The notes beneath the pieces are model-generated. The model made no database searches. It worked only from the letters and a program-made list of their open reading frames with translations, and had not been told where the DNA came from. 64,000 nucleotides of DNA from Halalkalibacter alkaliphilus. Its GTDB lineage: Bacteria; Bacillota; Bacilli; Bacillales; Bacillaceae_D. Of this stretch, positions 46,090 to 54,795 are shown piece by piece. Position numbers and translations under genes: made by a program. How positions within the stretch are numbered: the stretch's first letter is position 1; each line of letters begins with the position of its first letter. Where the stretch lies: contig NZ_JAKRYL010000004.1 of NCBI RefSeq assembly GCF_023555415.1, positions 124,001 through 188,000 on the forward strand, written 5' to 3'.

Positions 46090-46641
46090 ATGAGTAAAGA
46101 ATCACAAAAACGACAAGGCTTAACTCTTGTATATACTGGGAACGGGAAAGGAAAAACAACTTCAGCTTTAGGGTTAGCATTAAGAGGAATTGGTAGAGGG
46201 TTTAAGGTGAAAATCTTACAATTTATTAAATCACCAGAGAGGACGTATGGGGAACAAATTGCTCTTGAAAAGTTGGGTGTTGAGATGGTTCAACTGGGGA
46301 TAGGATTTACATGGACAAAAACCCCAGAAGAACATAGAGAAGCCTTAAGAAAAGCATGGCCCAAAGCAAAAGAAGCCGTTATGAGTGGGGAGTATGACTT
46401 AGTTATTTTAGATGAATTAAACAATGCTTTAGCCATTGACAAATTTCCGATCGATGATGTCTTACCATATAGTGAAGTGATTGACTTGATCGAAAACAAA
46501 CCTTCACACGTTCACCTTGTTATAACAGGAAGAAGTGCCAAGCAAGAAATTAAAGAGCTGGCGGACCTCGTCTCCGTTATTGAACCCGAAAAACACTACT
46601 ACAACGAAGGCATCCCAGCCGTGAAAGGAATAGAATTTTAG
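46090..46641 (+). CDS. cobO: Cob(I)yrinic acid a,c-diamide adenosyltransferase
   Basis: A CobO/BtuR-type (CobA) adenosyltransferase that forms the cobalt–carbon bond with the adenosyl group of ATP. The P-loop is VYTGNGKGKTTSALG; DLVILDELNNAL is the Walker B region and VITGR follows. Length 183 residues is normal. The stop codon's last G is the first base of the hairpin that begins the next repeat element, which separates this gene from cbiP. Confidence 0.94.
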   Translation: MSKESQKRQGLTLVYTGNGKGKTTSALGLALRGIGRGFKVKILQFIKSPERTYGEQIALEKLGVEMVQLGIGFTWTKTPEEHREALRKAWPKAKEAVMSGEYDLVILDELNNALAIDKFPIDDVLPYSEVIDLIENKPSHVHLVITGRSAKQEIKELADLVSVIEPEKHYYNEGIPAVKGIEF

Positions 46642-47050
46642 AGTTTATACAAAAAGGGCGACCTTCCCTTTTTGTATAAACTCGAAGCGATGAGCGAAGC
46701 CGCCGTAATGTTTTAAGCCTTTTAGGAGCGATCTTCTCCTAAAAGGCGCACGGCGAGTGTAGCCATCGCAAGCATGTTCGCACGAATATGTAAAAAACAT
46801 GTACCTTGCTTGTTGAGAAACCGAGCAAGAAGAGCGAAGCCGCCGTAAGGTTTTAAGCCATTTAGGAGCGATCTTCTCCTAAAAGGCGCACGGCGAGTGT
46901 AGCCATCGCAAACATGTTCGCACTGTTAAGTAAAAACAGATATCTTAACTTTATGCAAAACTCAAGCAAGAAGAGCGAAGCCGCCGTAAGGTTTTAAGCC
47001 ATTTAGGAGCGATCTTCTCCTAAAAGGCGCACGGCGAGTGAAGCCATCGC
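46641..47050 (+). repeat. Structured repeat element, three copies, inside the B12 operon
   Basis: Copy 1 opens with GAGTTTATACAAAAAGGG paired to CCCTTTTTGTATAAACTC, then outer stem GCGATG/CATCGC, CGCCGT/ACGGCG, and GCCTTTTAGGAG/CTCCTAAAAGGC. Copies 2 and 3 begin at +140 and +281; they lack the first hairpin and the 5' outer arm (CAAGAAGAGCG) and carry GCCATTTAGGAG, which leaves one mismatch in the inner stem. They look like partial duplicates. No other gene is present up to cbiP at 47111, and no promoter or second riboswitch is evident. Confidence 0.9.
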
Positions 47051-47110
47051 AAACATAAGGCAAAGAGGGACCTTACCTCTAAATAAGGAACAAGTCAGGA
47101 GTGAAATCTC

Positions 47111-48619
47111 ATGAATAAAAAAGCTATCCCTTTAATGATTCAAGGTACACATTCAGATGCTGGAAAAAGCGCTCTCGTTACCGCTTTATGCCGGATATTT
47201 GCTCAAGATGGATTTAAAACAGCCCCCTTTAAATCACAAAACATGGCTTTAAATTCTTATATTACTGTGTGCGGAAAAGAGATTGGTCGTGCACAAGGGG
47301 TGCAAGCTGAAGCAGCAGGTGTTGAAGCGACAACGGACATGAATCCAATCTTGATTAAGCCAAGTGGAGAATCTCAATCTCAAATAGTAGTTCATGGAAA
47401 GCCTTATAAAAATATGCAAGCTGGGGCATATCGGCAAGACTTTTTTCAAAAAGGATTAAACTTAATCCGGGATTCTTACGAACGCTTGTCTAATCAGTAT
47501 GAACGGATTGTCATTGAAGGGGCAGGCAGCCCTGCTGAGGTTAATTTAAATGACCGCGAACTTGTGAATATGCGTGTTGCGCAAATTGCTAATGCACCAG
47601 TGATTTTAGTTGGCGATATTGAAAAGGGAGGAGTTTTCGCCAGTTTAGTCGGAACATTGCAACTTCTTTCAAAAGAAGATCGTAAAAGAGTTATCGGTGT
47701 GATTATAAATAAATTTAGAGGAGACGTATCTTTATTGGAGCCAGGGCTTACTTGGTTTGAGGAATATACGGGTCTTCCTGTTTTGGGTGTTGTTCCATAC
47801 ATAGATGACTTAATGATTGAGGCGGAAGATTCAGTTGTATTAAGCACTTACTCTACTAAAGTGGATCCATCTAAAGAACTTGATATTGCGGTCATACGAT
47901 ATCCAATGATTTCAAACTTTACCGATGTCGATCCTTTTTTTGAGGAAGCCGACTGCCATGTTCGTTTTGTTAGAAAAGCAAGCGAACTAGGGGAACCTGA
48001 TTTGCTTATTTTACCTGGGAGCAAAAATACAATTGAAGATATGATGTTTTTACACAAGTCGGGATTAGCCAACAGGATACTAGATTTGACACAAAAAGCT
48101 ACAATGGTAATCGGGGTTTGTGGTGGTTATCAAATGCTTGGACAATGTATTTTGGATGAGCATGGAATGGAGTCTTCACACAATCAAGTTGAAGGCTTAG
48201 GACTCCTATCTATGAAAACTTCCATGACACTAAAAAAAACAACGGTTCAGTCTAATGGAGTGGTTAATTTTGGAGAGTGGGAAATTCCTGTTTCTGGGTA
48301 TGAGATTCATATGGGTGAATCTCGATATGATAAGGAATGGAAACCATTTATTCAATTAGCAAATAGAAAAGAAGGAACAATTACTCAGGATAAAAAAATA
48401 ATCGGAACATACTTTCATGGCATTTTTCATAATGATTTATTCCGGGAAGTGTTGCTTAACGAGATCAGGCATACAAAAGGATTAGAACCTATTTATCACA
48501 GAGCTTCTTTTTCTAAGAGAAAGGAAGAAGGATTTGATTTATTAGCCAAGGTTGTAAGGGAAAATATACAGATAAACCGGATTCATAAAATAATGACTGA
48601 TTTTCAAGAAATAAATTAA
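47111..48619 (+). CDS. cbiP: Cobyric acid synthase
   Basis: Amidates the b, d, e and g side chains of adenosylcobyrinic a,c-diamide. The N-terminal dethiobiotin-synthase-like ATPase has GTHSDAGKSALVTALCR, FKSQNMALNS and IEGAGSPAEVNL. The C-terminal class I glutamine amidotransferase has GVCGGYQMLG and GTYFHGIFHND. Length 502 residues is normal. Also called cobQ. An AGGAGTG site precedes ATG 47111. cbiB follows after 13 bases. Confidence 0.95.
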   Translation: MNKKAIPLMIQGTHSDAGKSALVTALCRIFAQDGFKTAPFKSQNMALNSYITVCGKEIGRAQGVQAEAAGVEATTDMNPILIKPSGESQSQIVVHGKPYKNMQAGAYRQDFFQKGLNLIRDSYERLSNQYERIVIEGAGSPAEVNLNDRELVNMRVAQIANAPVILVGDIEKGGVFASLVGTLQLLSKEDRKRVIGVIINKFRGDVSLLEPGLTWFEEYTGLPVLGVVPYIDDLMIEAEDSVVLSTYSTKVDPSKELDIAVIRYPMISNFTDVDPFFEEADCHVRFVRKASELGEPDLLILPGSKNTIEDMMFLHKSGLANRILDLTQKATMVIGVCGGYQMLGQCILDEHGMESSHNQVEGLGLLSMKTSMTLKKTTVQSNGVVNFGEWEIPVSGYEIHMGESRYDKEWKPFIQLANRKEGTITQDKKIIGTYFHGIFHNDLFREVLLNEIRHTKGLEPIYHRASFSKRKEEGFDLLAKVVRENIQINRIHKIMTDFQEIN

Positions 48620-48632
48620 AAAGGAAATTAAC

Positions 48633-49613
48633 ATGTTAGGTACTTTAAATACGTTTAATGATCCCATATTTATGTTAGTTATCATCTTAATTTCGGCTAT
48701 TTTACTAGATTTGTTAATGGGAGATCCACGGTGGCTTCCACACCCTGTAGTTCAAATTGGTAAGTTAATCTCATTTCTAGAAGCTAGCTGGAATAAAGGG
48801 GAAAATCGAGTACGGAAAGGGTATGTACTAACAGTAACAGTAATAATAGTTGTTTTTTCTGTTACGTACTCTATCGTCTTCCTCTCTTATAAATTACACC
48901 CAGTTGCTGGCGTACTTGTAGAAATATATATTATTTCAACAACGATCGCTATAAAGGGACTTCGATCAGCAGCTTTACATGTTTTTACTCCTCTTGTATC
49001 CGGAAACTTAGATGAAGCGAGAAGAAATGTTGGCATGATCGTAGGACGTGATACGCAAACTCTGTCTGAGAGTGAAGTGGTTAGAGGTACTGTTGAGACT
49101 GTAGCCGAAAATACAGTAGATGGAATTACAGCTCCATTGTTTTGGGCTATGATAGGTGGTGCTCCACTAGCAATGGTATATAGAGCCATTAATACATTAG
49201 ATTCGATGGTTGGATACAAAAATGAAAAGTTTATGCAATTTGGTCGGGCATCAGCCAAGCTTGACGATATCGTCAATTTGCTTCCTGCAAGGATCACGGC
49301 ACTTTGTATGTGGCTTTCTTCTTTTTTTATCAAAGGATCGAAAAAGAAACTAGGTTGGAAAATTACTTGGAGAGATGCAAGGAAACACCCTAGTCCAAAC
49401 AGTGGCTGGTCAGAGGCAATGGTAGCTGGTTTATTAGGAATTCAATTAGGTGGAATCAATTATTATAGTGGTATCAAATCGGTAAGAGCTACGATGGGAG
49501 ATCCGTTAAGAAAATTAGTACGGTCTGATATCGAAAAATCAATTATATATATGCATGGGGGCTGGAGTATTTTCTTCTTGATCGGAATGTGTGTGCTCTA
49601 TTTGATTAGATAG
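48633..49613 (+). CDS. cbiB: Adenosylcobinamide-phosphate synthase
   Basis: A membrane protein of 326 residues that attaches the aminopropanol-phosphate arm to adenosylcobyric acid. Family motifs are LDLLMGDPRWLPHPVVQIGKLI, ETVAENTVDGITAPLFWA and NTLDSMVGYKNE; four or five hydrophobic helices are visible. Its second substrate comes from CobD, encoded next. Confidence 0.94.
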   Translation: MLGTLNTFNDPIFMLVIILISAILLDLLMGDPRWLPHPVVQIGKLISFLEASWNKGENRVRKGYVLTVTVIIVVFSVTYSIVFLSYKLHPVAGVLVEIYIISTTIAIKGLRSAALHVFTPLVSGNLDEARRNVGMIVGRDTQTLSESEVVRGTVETVAENTVDGITAPLFWAMIGGAPLAMVYRAINTLDSMVGYKNEKFMQFGRASAKLDDIVNLLPARITALCMWLSSFFIKGSKKKLGWKITWRDARKHPSPNSGWSEAMVAGLLGIQLGGINYYSGIKSVRATMGDPLRKLVRSDIEKSIIYMHGGWSIFFLIGMCVLYLIR

Positions 49614-49631
49614 TATAAATGAGGTGAAAGC

Positions 49632-50711
49632 ATGGAATGGCCCAATCATGGTGGACAGCCAGAAACAATGAGACAACTCTTTAAAATGGAGAAAGATAGA
49701 GAAATACTGGATTTCAGTGCAAATATAAATCCTTTAGGACCACCATCTTGGTTAAAAGAAACATTAAGAAATCATTATGACACCATTACTTATTATCCAG
49801 ATCCGACGTATTTAAGTAGTAGTGTCTCTGTGGCTAATTATGAAGGGATTGATGCAGGGCAGGTTCTAGTAACGAACGGTGGAGCTGAAGCAATTTTTTT
49901 AGTGGCGAAATACTTTGAAAAAGGAAAAGCGTTAATAGTTCATCCAACCTTTATGGAGTATGAACGAGCGTGTCAACATTATCATATAGATGTGGAAGAT
50001 GTCTTTTATGAACCGAAAAATGGTTTTCAATTGCCGTTAACATCCATTCGAGAAAAGCTGACCAAAACAGATGTCATCTTTTTATGTCGCCCTAACAATC
50101 CAACAGGAACTATTGTGAAAGAGGAAGATTTACGTTTGTTGTTAGAGGAAGGGGAAAAAACAGGGACGACCATTGTCGTGGACGAGGCATTTGTTGATTT
50201 TCTACCGTCGTCTATTCCTTCTCTTGTTAAATGGTTACGAACGTACTCTAATTTAATTTTATTACGTTCCTTAACAAAAATGTATACAATCCCTGGACTT
50301 AGAATTGGATATATGATGGCAAATGAACCAATCATAAACGCCCTAAAGGACGAACAAATTCCTTGGAGCGTAAATTCGTTGGCGGCTGCTCTTGTTCCAA
50401 AACTACTAGAAGATACTTCGTTTGTTGAGAAGACAAAAGGATGGCTAAAGGAACAATCTCAATATGTGTTTAGGAGTTTAACGGATTTGGATTTTCATAT
50501 TTATCCATCAAGTGTTAACTTTTATATCTTGCAGGATAAGAAGAAAAATACCAATGAACTATTTCAATTTTTATTACGACATGGAATATTAACGAGGCAC
50601 ACTCATAATTTTAAAGGACTTAATGGAGAGTTTATACGAATTGCGATTAGGTCAAAGGAAGAAAATGAACAGCTAATCTCTGTTCTTAAGAAGTGGAGAA
50701 ATGAATCGTGA
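49632..50711 (+). CDS. cobD: Threonine-phosphate decarboxylase
   Basis: A PLP enzyme of the histidinol-phosphate aminotransferase fold that makes (R)-1-amino-2-propanol O-2-phosphate. Visible are LDFSANINPLGPP, FLCRPNNPTGT, the Asp in VVDEAFVDF, and the PLP-binding Lys in LRSLTKMYTIPGLRIGY. Context between cbiB and cobU separates it from HisC. It overlaps cobU by four bases. Confidence 0.93.
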   Translation: MEWPNHGGQPETMRQLFKMEKDREILDFSANINPLGPPSWLKETLRNHYDTITYYPDPTYLSSSVSVANYEGIDAGQVLVTNGGAEAIFLVAKYFEKGKALIVHPTFMEYERACQHYHIDVEDVFYEPKNGFQLPLTSIREKLTKTDVIFLCRPNNPTGTIVKEEDLRLLLEEGEKTGTTIVVDEAFVDFLPSSIPSLVKWLRTYSNLILLRSLTKMYTIPGLRIGYMMANEPIINALKDEQIPWSVNSLAAALVPKLLEDTSFVEKTKGWLKEQSQYVFRSLTDLDFHIYPSSVNFYILQDKKKNTNELFQFLLRHGILTRHTHNFKGLNGEFIRIAIRSKEENEQLISVLKKWRNES

Positions 50712-51259
50712 TCACTTTTATTTCTGGTGGTGCTCGTTCTGGTAAAAGTCAATCTGCTGAGCATTTAGCTGTTTCAACTTTTAAAAAGGCACAAAAAGAA
50801 AACAAAAAAGGACGCTTATATTACATAGCAACATCGAAGAGAAGCGATGCTGAAATGCAAGAGCGCATCCGAATGCATCAAGAAGAAAGAGTAAAACAAT
50901 GGGAAACGATAGAAGAACCCTACGATTTCTCATCGTTCCTATTAAAGTGTAACAAAGAAGATGTAATTCTTATTGACTGTTTAACAATATGGTTAAGCAA
51001 TGTCATGTTTGATTTGGATTATAGTTTGAGCCAAATAGAAGAGGCTGTTAACAGTTGGTTAACGATGGCAAAAGAAAGACAATTGCATCTCATATTTGTC
51101 TCTAATGATGTAAATGAAGGGTACCCACATTCTTCTGAAGGAGTTCAAACATATATTTATACTTTACAATGGATACATAAGAACATTGTGGAACAAGCAG
51201 AACATGCTATTCAAGTCATTGCAGGTCTCCCTATGTATTGGAAGGGAGATGAAAGATGA
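50708..51259 (+). CDS. cobU: Adenosylcobinamide kinase / guanylyltransferase
   Basis: Phosphorylates adenosylcobinamide and then transfers GMP to it. The P-loop GGARSGKS is at the N-terminus, and the His that carries GMP lies in RIRMHQEER. DCLTIWLSNVM and VSNDVNEG follow. GTG 50708 overlaps the cobD stop. A shorter, degenerate paralogue lies at 52556. Confidence 0.93.
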   Translation: MITFISGGARSGKSQSAEHLAVSTFKKAQKENKKGRLYYIATSKRSDAEMQERIRMHQEERVKQWETIEEPYDFSSFLLKCNKEDVILIDCLTIWLSNVMFDLDYSLSQIEEAVNSWLTMAKERQLHLIFVSNDVNEGYPHSSEGVQTYIYTLQWIHKNIVEQAEHAIQVIAGLPMYWKGDER

Positions 51260-52014
51260 AACAAATGATGTTTGGTTTTATGTTGGCCATTCAGTTTCTT
51301 ACACGGTTACCGGTGCCTTTTCAGTGCCCATGGAACAAACAAACAAGTAAATGGGCAATTCGGTGTTATCCTCTTGTTGGTATTGTATTGGCCCAGGTGA
51401 TGCTGGTCGTGATATGGGCATTTGAATCATATCTTCCTATAAGTATGATGACTTTACTTGTTCTTACTGTATGGGTCTGGCTCACAGGGGGATTGCACTT
51501 AGATGGTTGGATGGATGTCGCTGATGCAGTAGGTTCAAATGCTCCACTTGAAAAGAAGTGGGAGATTATGAAAGACCCTCATGTAGGAAGCTTTGGTATT
51601 ATTGCGTTTGTATTCTTAATGGCATGGAAAGTGATGATGATTTACGCTTTGCTCGGGTCGAAGGAGGGTATTTATGCTTTCCTTTTTATTTTAGCTTTTT
51701 CTCGTTTAGGTGCTGTAATATTAATGATTTTTCTTCCAACGGCAAAACAACAGGGATTAGCTTGGGAGTGGAAGAAAAGCTTAAATTGGGTTGATAGTTT
51801 GTACGCTTGTGTTCCTGTTGCACTCATCTTGTTTTTCTTCCAAGACTTTCTCTTTTTCATTCCAGCTTATCTATTATTTATCGTTCTGTTTGGAATGTGG
51901 ATTATACATCGATTCAAAGGGACAAATGGAGACCTACTTGGCACAGCTATTGAAGGAGGCGAACTATGGGGACTAGTCATCGCATGGACTTATATTTCGT
52001 TCGTCATGGGATAA
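51256..52014 (+). CDS. cobS: Adenosylcobinamide-GDP ribazoletransferase
   Basis: Joins adenosylcobinamide-GDP and alpha-ribazole (phosphate), completing the nucleotide loop at the membrane. The motif LTGGLHLDGWMDVADA with its metal-binding Asp residues is clear, followed by EIMKDPHVGSFG; about seven hydrophobic helices. ATG 51256 overlaps the cobU stop (ATGA). The end overlaps cobC by 49 bases. Confidence 0.94.
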   Translation: MKQMMFGFMLAIQFLTRLPVPFQCPWNKQTSKWAIRCYPLVGIVLAQVMLVVIWAFESYLPISMMTLLVLTVWVWLTGGLHLDGWMDVADAVGSNAPLEKKWEIMKDPHVGSFGIIAFVFLMAWKVMMIYALLGSKEGIYAFLFILAFSRLGAVILMIFLPTAKQQGLAWEWKKSLNWVDSLYACVPVALILFFFQDFLFFIPAYLLFIVLFGMWIIHRFKGTNGDLLGTAIEGGELWGLVIAWTYISFVMG

Positions 52015-52604
52015 CAGATTGGAATAAGGAGAAAAGGTACTTAGGCCATACGGACCGAGGAATACTTATAAATGAACTAGACCAGTTAACAAAGTTAAAA
52101 GATGAGTTACAGAAAATAAGTTTTGATCAAATATTTACTAGTGATTTATGTCGTTGCCAAGAAACATTGACGTATTTAAACCTCTCGTTGCCAGCTTATG
52201 TTGATACAAGATTAAGAGAAATGAACTTTGGTGATTGGGAAGGGAAAACCTATGAAGAGTTAAAACATATTGCTAGCTACCAAAACTGGCTCGATAATTG
52301 GGAACATTATAGTACACCAAATGGAGAGTCAGGTGAAAGTTTTAAAGCTAGAATCAACTCTTTCTTTGATGAATTATTTCAACAACTACTAGAAAATACG
52401 GCTAATTACAATAAACAAATTCTAATCATGACTCATGGAGGGGTCATTCGCTATTTTGTGTCCAAAATGGTATCGTCTCATACTTTTTGGGAAGTTACAG
52501 TTAAACATGGGCAAGGGATTAGATTGTCGTTAGATTGGGTGAAAGGAGAATGGGTATGCAACTCATTATCGGAGGTGCCTTTTCAGGGAAAAGAAAAATC
52601 GTAA
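51966..52604 (+). CDS. cobC: Alpha-ribazole phosphatase, histidine phosphatase family
   Basis: A phosphoglycerate-mutase-like phosphatase: the catalytic RHG lies in LYFVRHGITDWN, and the second His in IMTHGGVIRYF. It removes the phosphate from alpha-ribazole phosphate or adenosylcobalamin phosphate. ATG 51966 has GGAGG seven bases upstream and lies well inside cobS; ATG 51984 would give the more usual short N-terminus. It overlaps the next gene by 49 bases. Confidence 0.88.
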   Translation: MGTSHRMDLYFVRHGITDWNKEKRYLGHTDRGILINELDQLTKLKDELQKISFDQIFTSDLCRCQETLTYLNLSLPAYVDTRLREMNFGDWEGKTYEELKHIASYQNWLDNWEHYSTPNGESGESFKARINSFFDELFQQLLENTANYNKQILIMTHGGVIRYFVSKMVSSHTFWEVTVKHGQGIRLSLDWVKGEWVCNSLSEVPFQGKEKS

Positions 52605-52984
52605 GAGAAATGAAGACAAAATGTAGCTGGTTATCTGCATACGATGGTGATTCAGTATCGAAATGGGACGTAAGATGGGAAAAAGATTCAACGTTAGTAA
52701 TGGAAGGGTGGGAAAACTGGTTAGCTGAAAAGTTAATTAGCAAAAAAAATAGTAATGATATTCGAAGGAACATGCAATCTTTTTTTCAGTCATTAAAAGA
52801 AGAAGAACAGAAAAGAGATAATGACATCGTTCTTATTATGTTAGAAATTGGCAGAGGGATTGTTCCTTTGCAAAAAGATGAGCGAATGGTAAGAGATCTT
52901 ACTGGATGGGTTGCGCAAGATGCTGCTGAGGTTGCAGATGAGGTCTATTATGTATGGAACGGATTATCAAAAAAAATTAAATAA
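52556..52984 (+). CDS. Shortened CobU-like protein
   Basis: A 142-residue protein with a CobU-type P-loop (GGAFSGK) and a CobU-type C-terminus (EIGRGIVPLQKDERMVRDLTGWVAQDAAEVADEVYYVWNG). The middle is short and lacks the RxxxH region that carries GMP in CobU. It therefore may keep the kinase fold but not guanylyltransferase activity. ATG 52556 lies seven bases after AAAGGAG and inside the end of cobC. It is the last gene of the B12 cluster, before a strong terminator. The tandem position suggests duplication of cobU followed by decay or new function. Confidence 0.75.
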   Translation: MQLIIGGAFSGKRKIVREMKTKCSWLSAYDGDSVSKWDVRWEKDSTLVMEGWENWLAEKLISKKNSNDIRRNMQSFFQSLKEEEQKRDNDIVLIMLEIGRGIVPLQKDERMVRDLTGWVAQDAAEVADEVYYVWNGLSKKIK

Positions 52985-52991
52985 CACGCTT

Positions 52992-53033
52992 AGGGGTGAT
53001 CCTAAAAGGTCAAATCCTTTTAGGATCACCCCT
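52992..53033 (+). terminator. Intrinsic terminator of the B12 operon
   Basis: AGGGGTGATCCTAAAAGG and CCTTTTAGGATCACCCCT form a perfect 18-bp stem followed by TGTTTGT. The T-run is weak. The core CCTAAAAGG resembles the inner stem of the repeat family. Confidence 0.85.
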
Positions 53034-53080
53034 TGTTTGTCGTTGTTCAGGTAATAAGTAGCTTCACAATTACTTGTATT

Positions 53081-53422
53081 TTATTGAACACTTACCAATT
53101 CTACAGGTCCATGATCGTCACAGTGATCACCATGTACGTGATGCAAGCGTCCATTAACTAAATAATCCATATGATCTCCATGAGGGACTAGCTCATGACC
53201 ACAATCTTCATCATGAGTACAACCACAATTCATGGGAACACACTCATCAGGGTTTGTTTCTGATACAGGGATTTTACACTCATCCCAATGTCCATTGTGT
53301 TCATGATGAAGGTGACCATTGTGTACGTAATCAATGTGATCATCATGCTTTATCTTTGTATGACCACATGCCACACTGTGCTTGTGTGGATGTTTTTCAT
53401 GAATATGATGCTCTTGTTCCAT
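53081..53422 (-). CDS. His/Cys-rich tandem-motif protein, putative zinc binder
   Basis: A 113-residue soluble protein with 24 His and 7 Cys. Two 31-residue repeats, at 19–49 and 74–104, share the pattern CGHxxxxHxDHxDYxxNGxLHHxHxxHxD. The linker between them carries further Cys (C61, C66, C68). No enzyme motif or signal peptide is seen. ATG 53422 follows AAAGGAGGAG. It is divergent from the ZagA-like gene at 53579, with a Zur box between them, so zinc storage or buffering in low zinc is likely (inference). Confidence 0.8.
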   Translation of the reverse strand: MEQEHHIHEKHPHKHSVACGHTKIKHDDHIDYVHNGHLHHEHNGHWDECKIPVSETNPDECVPMNCGCTHDEDCGHELVPHGDHMDYLVNGRLHHVHGDHCDDHGPVELVSVQ

Positions 53423-53502
53423 TTTCGCTCCTCCTTTTTGTTATATAGTTTCTTTTATCTTGTCCGTAGCAAAGAAAGTTCAAACATAGCTAAGAAAATC
53501 TT

Positions 53503-53532
53503 TTGACAATATATATAGACACGGTTTAGAAT
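53503..53532 (+). promoter_or_regulatory. Sigma-A promoter of the ZagA-like gene at 53579
   Basis: TTGACA at 53503–53508 and TAGAAT at 53527–53532 are 18 bases apart; the Zur box begins five bases further on. Confidence 0.75.
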
Positions 53533-53536
53533 ATGA

Positions 53537-53557
53537 AAATAGTAATCATTACGATTT
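53537..53557 (+). promoter_or_regulatory. Zur box between the His-rich and ZagA-like genes
   Basis: The core TAGTAATCATTACGA differs from the Zur consensus TCGTAATnATTACGA at one base. It is 22 bases upstream of the ZagA-like start and 115 bases from the divergent His-rich gene. Confidence 0.87.
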
Positions 53558-53578
53558 ATATGAATATAGGAGGTATTT

Positions 53579-54778
53579 ATGAATAAAATCATTCCAGTAA
53601 CCGTATTAAGTGGCTACCTTGGGTCAGGGAAAACAACTTTATTAAATCATATCTTGAAAAATCGTGAAGGCTTAAAAGTTGCTATCATCGTAAATGACAT
53701 GAGTGAGATTAACATTGATGCGGAACTAGTAAAGCAAGGTGGCGAATTATCTAGAACGGAAGAAAAGTTGGTGGAGATGTCTAATGGGTGCATTTGCTGT
53801 ACCTTGAGAGAAGATTTGTTAATTGAAGTAAAGAAATTGGCCCTTGCAGGAAATATTGATTACATCGTCATTGAATCAACAGGAATTAGTGAACCAACTC
53901 CAGTTGCACAAACGTTTTCATATATAGATGAAGAATTAAATATAGATTTAACAAAATTCTGTCGTTTAGATACGATGGTGACGGTTGTTGATGCAAATCG
54001 TTTTTGGCATGACTTTCGATCAGGAGATAGCTTACTCGATCGGAAAGAATCATTAGGTGAGGATGATACAAGAGAGATTGCTGATTTACTGATTGATCAA
54101 ATAGAGTTTTGCGATGTCCTTATATTGAATAAGTGTGATCTTGTATCAGAGCAAGAGTTAGAAAAACTTGAAACCGTGCTAAGAACATTGCAACCAAAAG
54201 CAAAGATTATTCGCTCCGTTCTAGCAAAGATTGATCCTAGCGAGATCCTAAATACACATTTGTTTAATTTTGAAGAAGCTAGCAATTCAGCTGGATGGAT
54301 TCGTGAATTAACAGCGGGACACAAGCAGCATACTCCAGAAACAGAAGAGTATGGGATTTCTTCGTTTGTTTATATGAGGAGGGAACCATTTCACTCAGTA
54401 CGCTTTCATGACTGGGTCAACAACATGCCAACTAACATTGTAAGAGGCAAAGGTATAGCTTGGTGTGCAACGAGAAACAATCTAGCCTTATTAATGTCTC
54501 AAGCAGGAACGTCTGTATCCGTTGAGCCAGTTTCCTACTGGGTCGCAAGCCTTCCTGAAGCAGAGCAAAAACAAATACTAAAGGAAAATCCTCATGTACT
54601 AAACGATTGGGATGTTGAATATGGTGACAGACATACAAAACTTGTGTTCATAGGAACCGACCTTGACATCGATGAAATAACGAAAGAATTAGATAATTGC
54701 CTGTTAACAGATACTGAATTTACAACCGATTGGGAAGTGTTAGAAGATCCATTCAAATGGAACTTACAAAAGTCGTAA
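53579..54778 (+). CDS. COG0523 GTPase metallochaperone, ZagA/YciC-like (second)
   Basis: A 399-residue close paralogue of the protein at 37285. Walker A is GYLGSGKTT, the metal site CICC is at C71/C73/C74, with ESTGISEP, the guanine motif NKCD, and a CobW C-terminal domain ([17 protein letters not shown]). It forms an operon with dcd, which starts 17 bases after its stop. Zur repression is indicated by the box at 53537. Likely job: handing scarce zinc to a priority enzyme. Confidence 0.93.
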   Translation: MNKIIPVTVLSGYLGSGKTTLLNHILKNREGLKVAIIVNDMSEINIDAELVKQGGELSRTEEKLVEMSNGCICCTLREDLLIEVKKLALAGNIDYIVIESTGISEPTPVAQTFSYIDEELNIDLTKFCRLDTMVTVVDANRFWHDFRSGDSLLDRKESLGEDDTREIADLLIDQIEFCDVLILNKCDLVSEQELEKLETVLRTLQPKAKIIRSVLAKIDPSEILNTHLFNFEEASNSAGWIRELTAGHKQHTPETEEYGISSFVYMRREPFHSVRFHDWVNNMPTNIVRGKGIAWCATRNNLALLMSQAGTSVSVEPVSYWVASLPEAEQKQILKENPHVLNDWDVEYGDRHTKLVFIGTDLDIDEITKELDNCLLTDTEFTTDWEVLEDPFKWNLQKS

Positions 54779-54795
54779 GAAAGTTGGGAACTAAT

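Noticed and set aside
47091-47106. Second cobalamin riboswitch before cbiP
   Set aside because: Only AGTCAGGAG of the B12 box is present; the rest of the aptamer is missing and the bases serve as the cbiP ribosome site.
53254-53506. Plus-strand frames antisense to the His-rich gene
   Set aside because: They mirror the repetitive His codons of the real minus-strand gene and lack ribosome sites.
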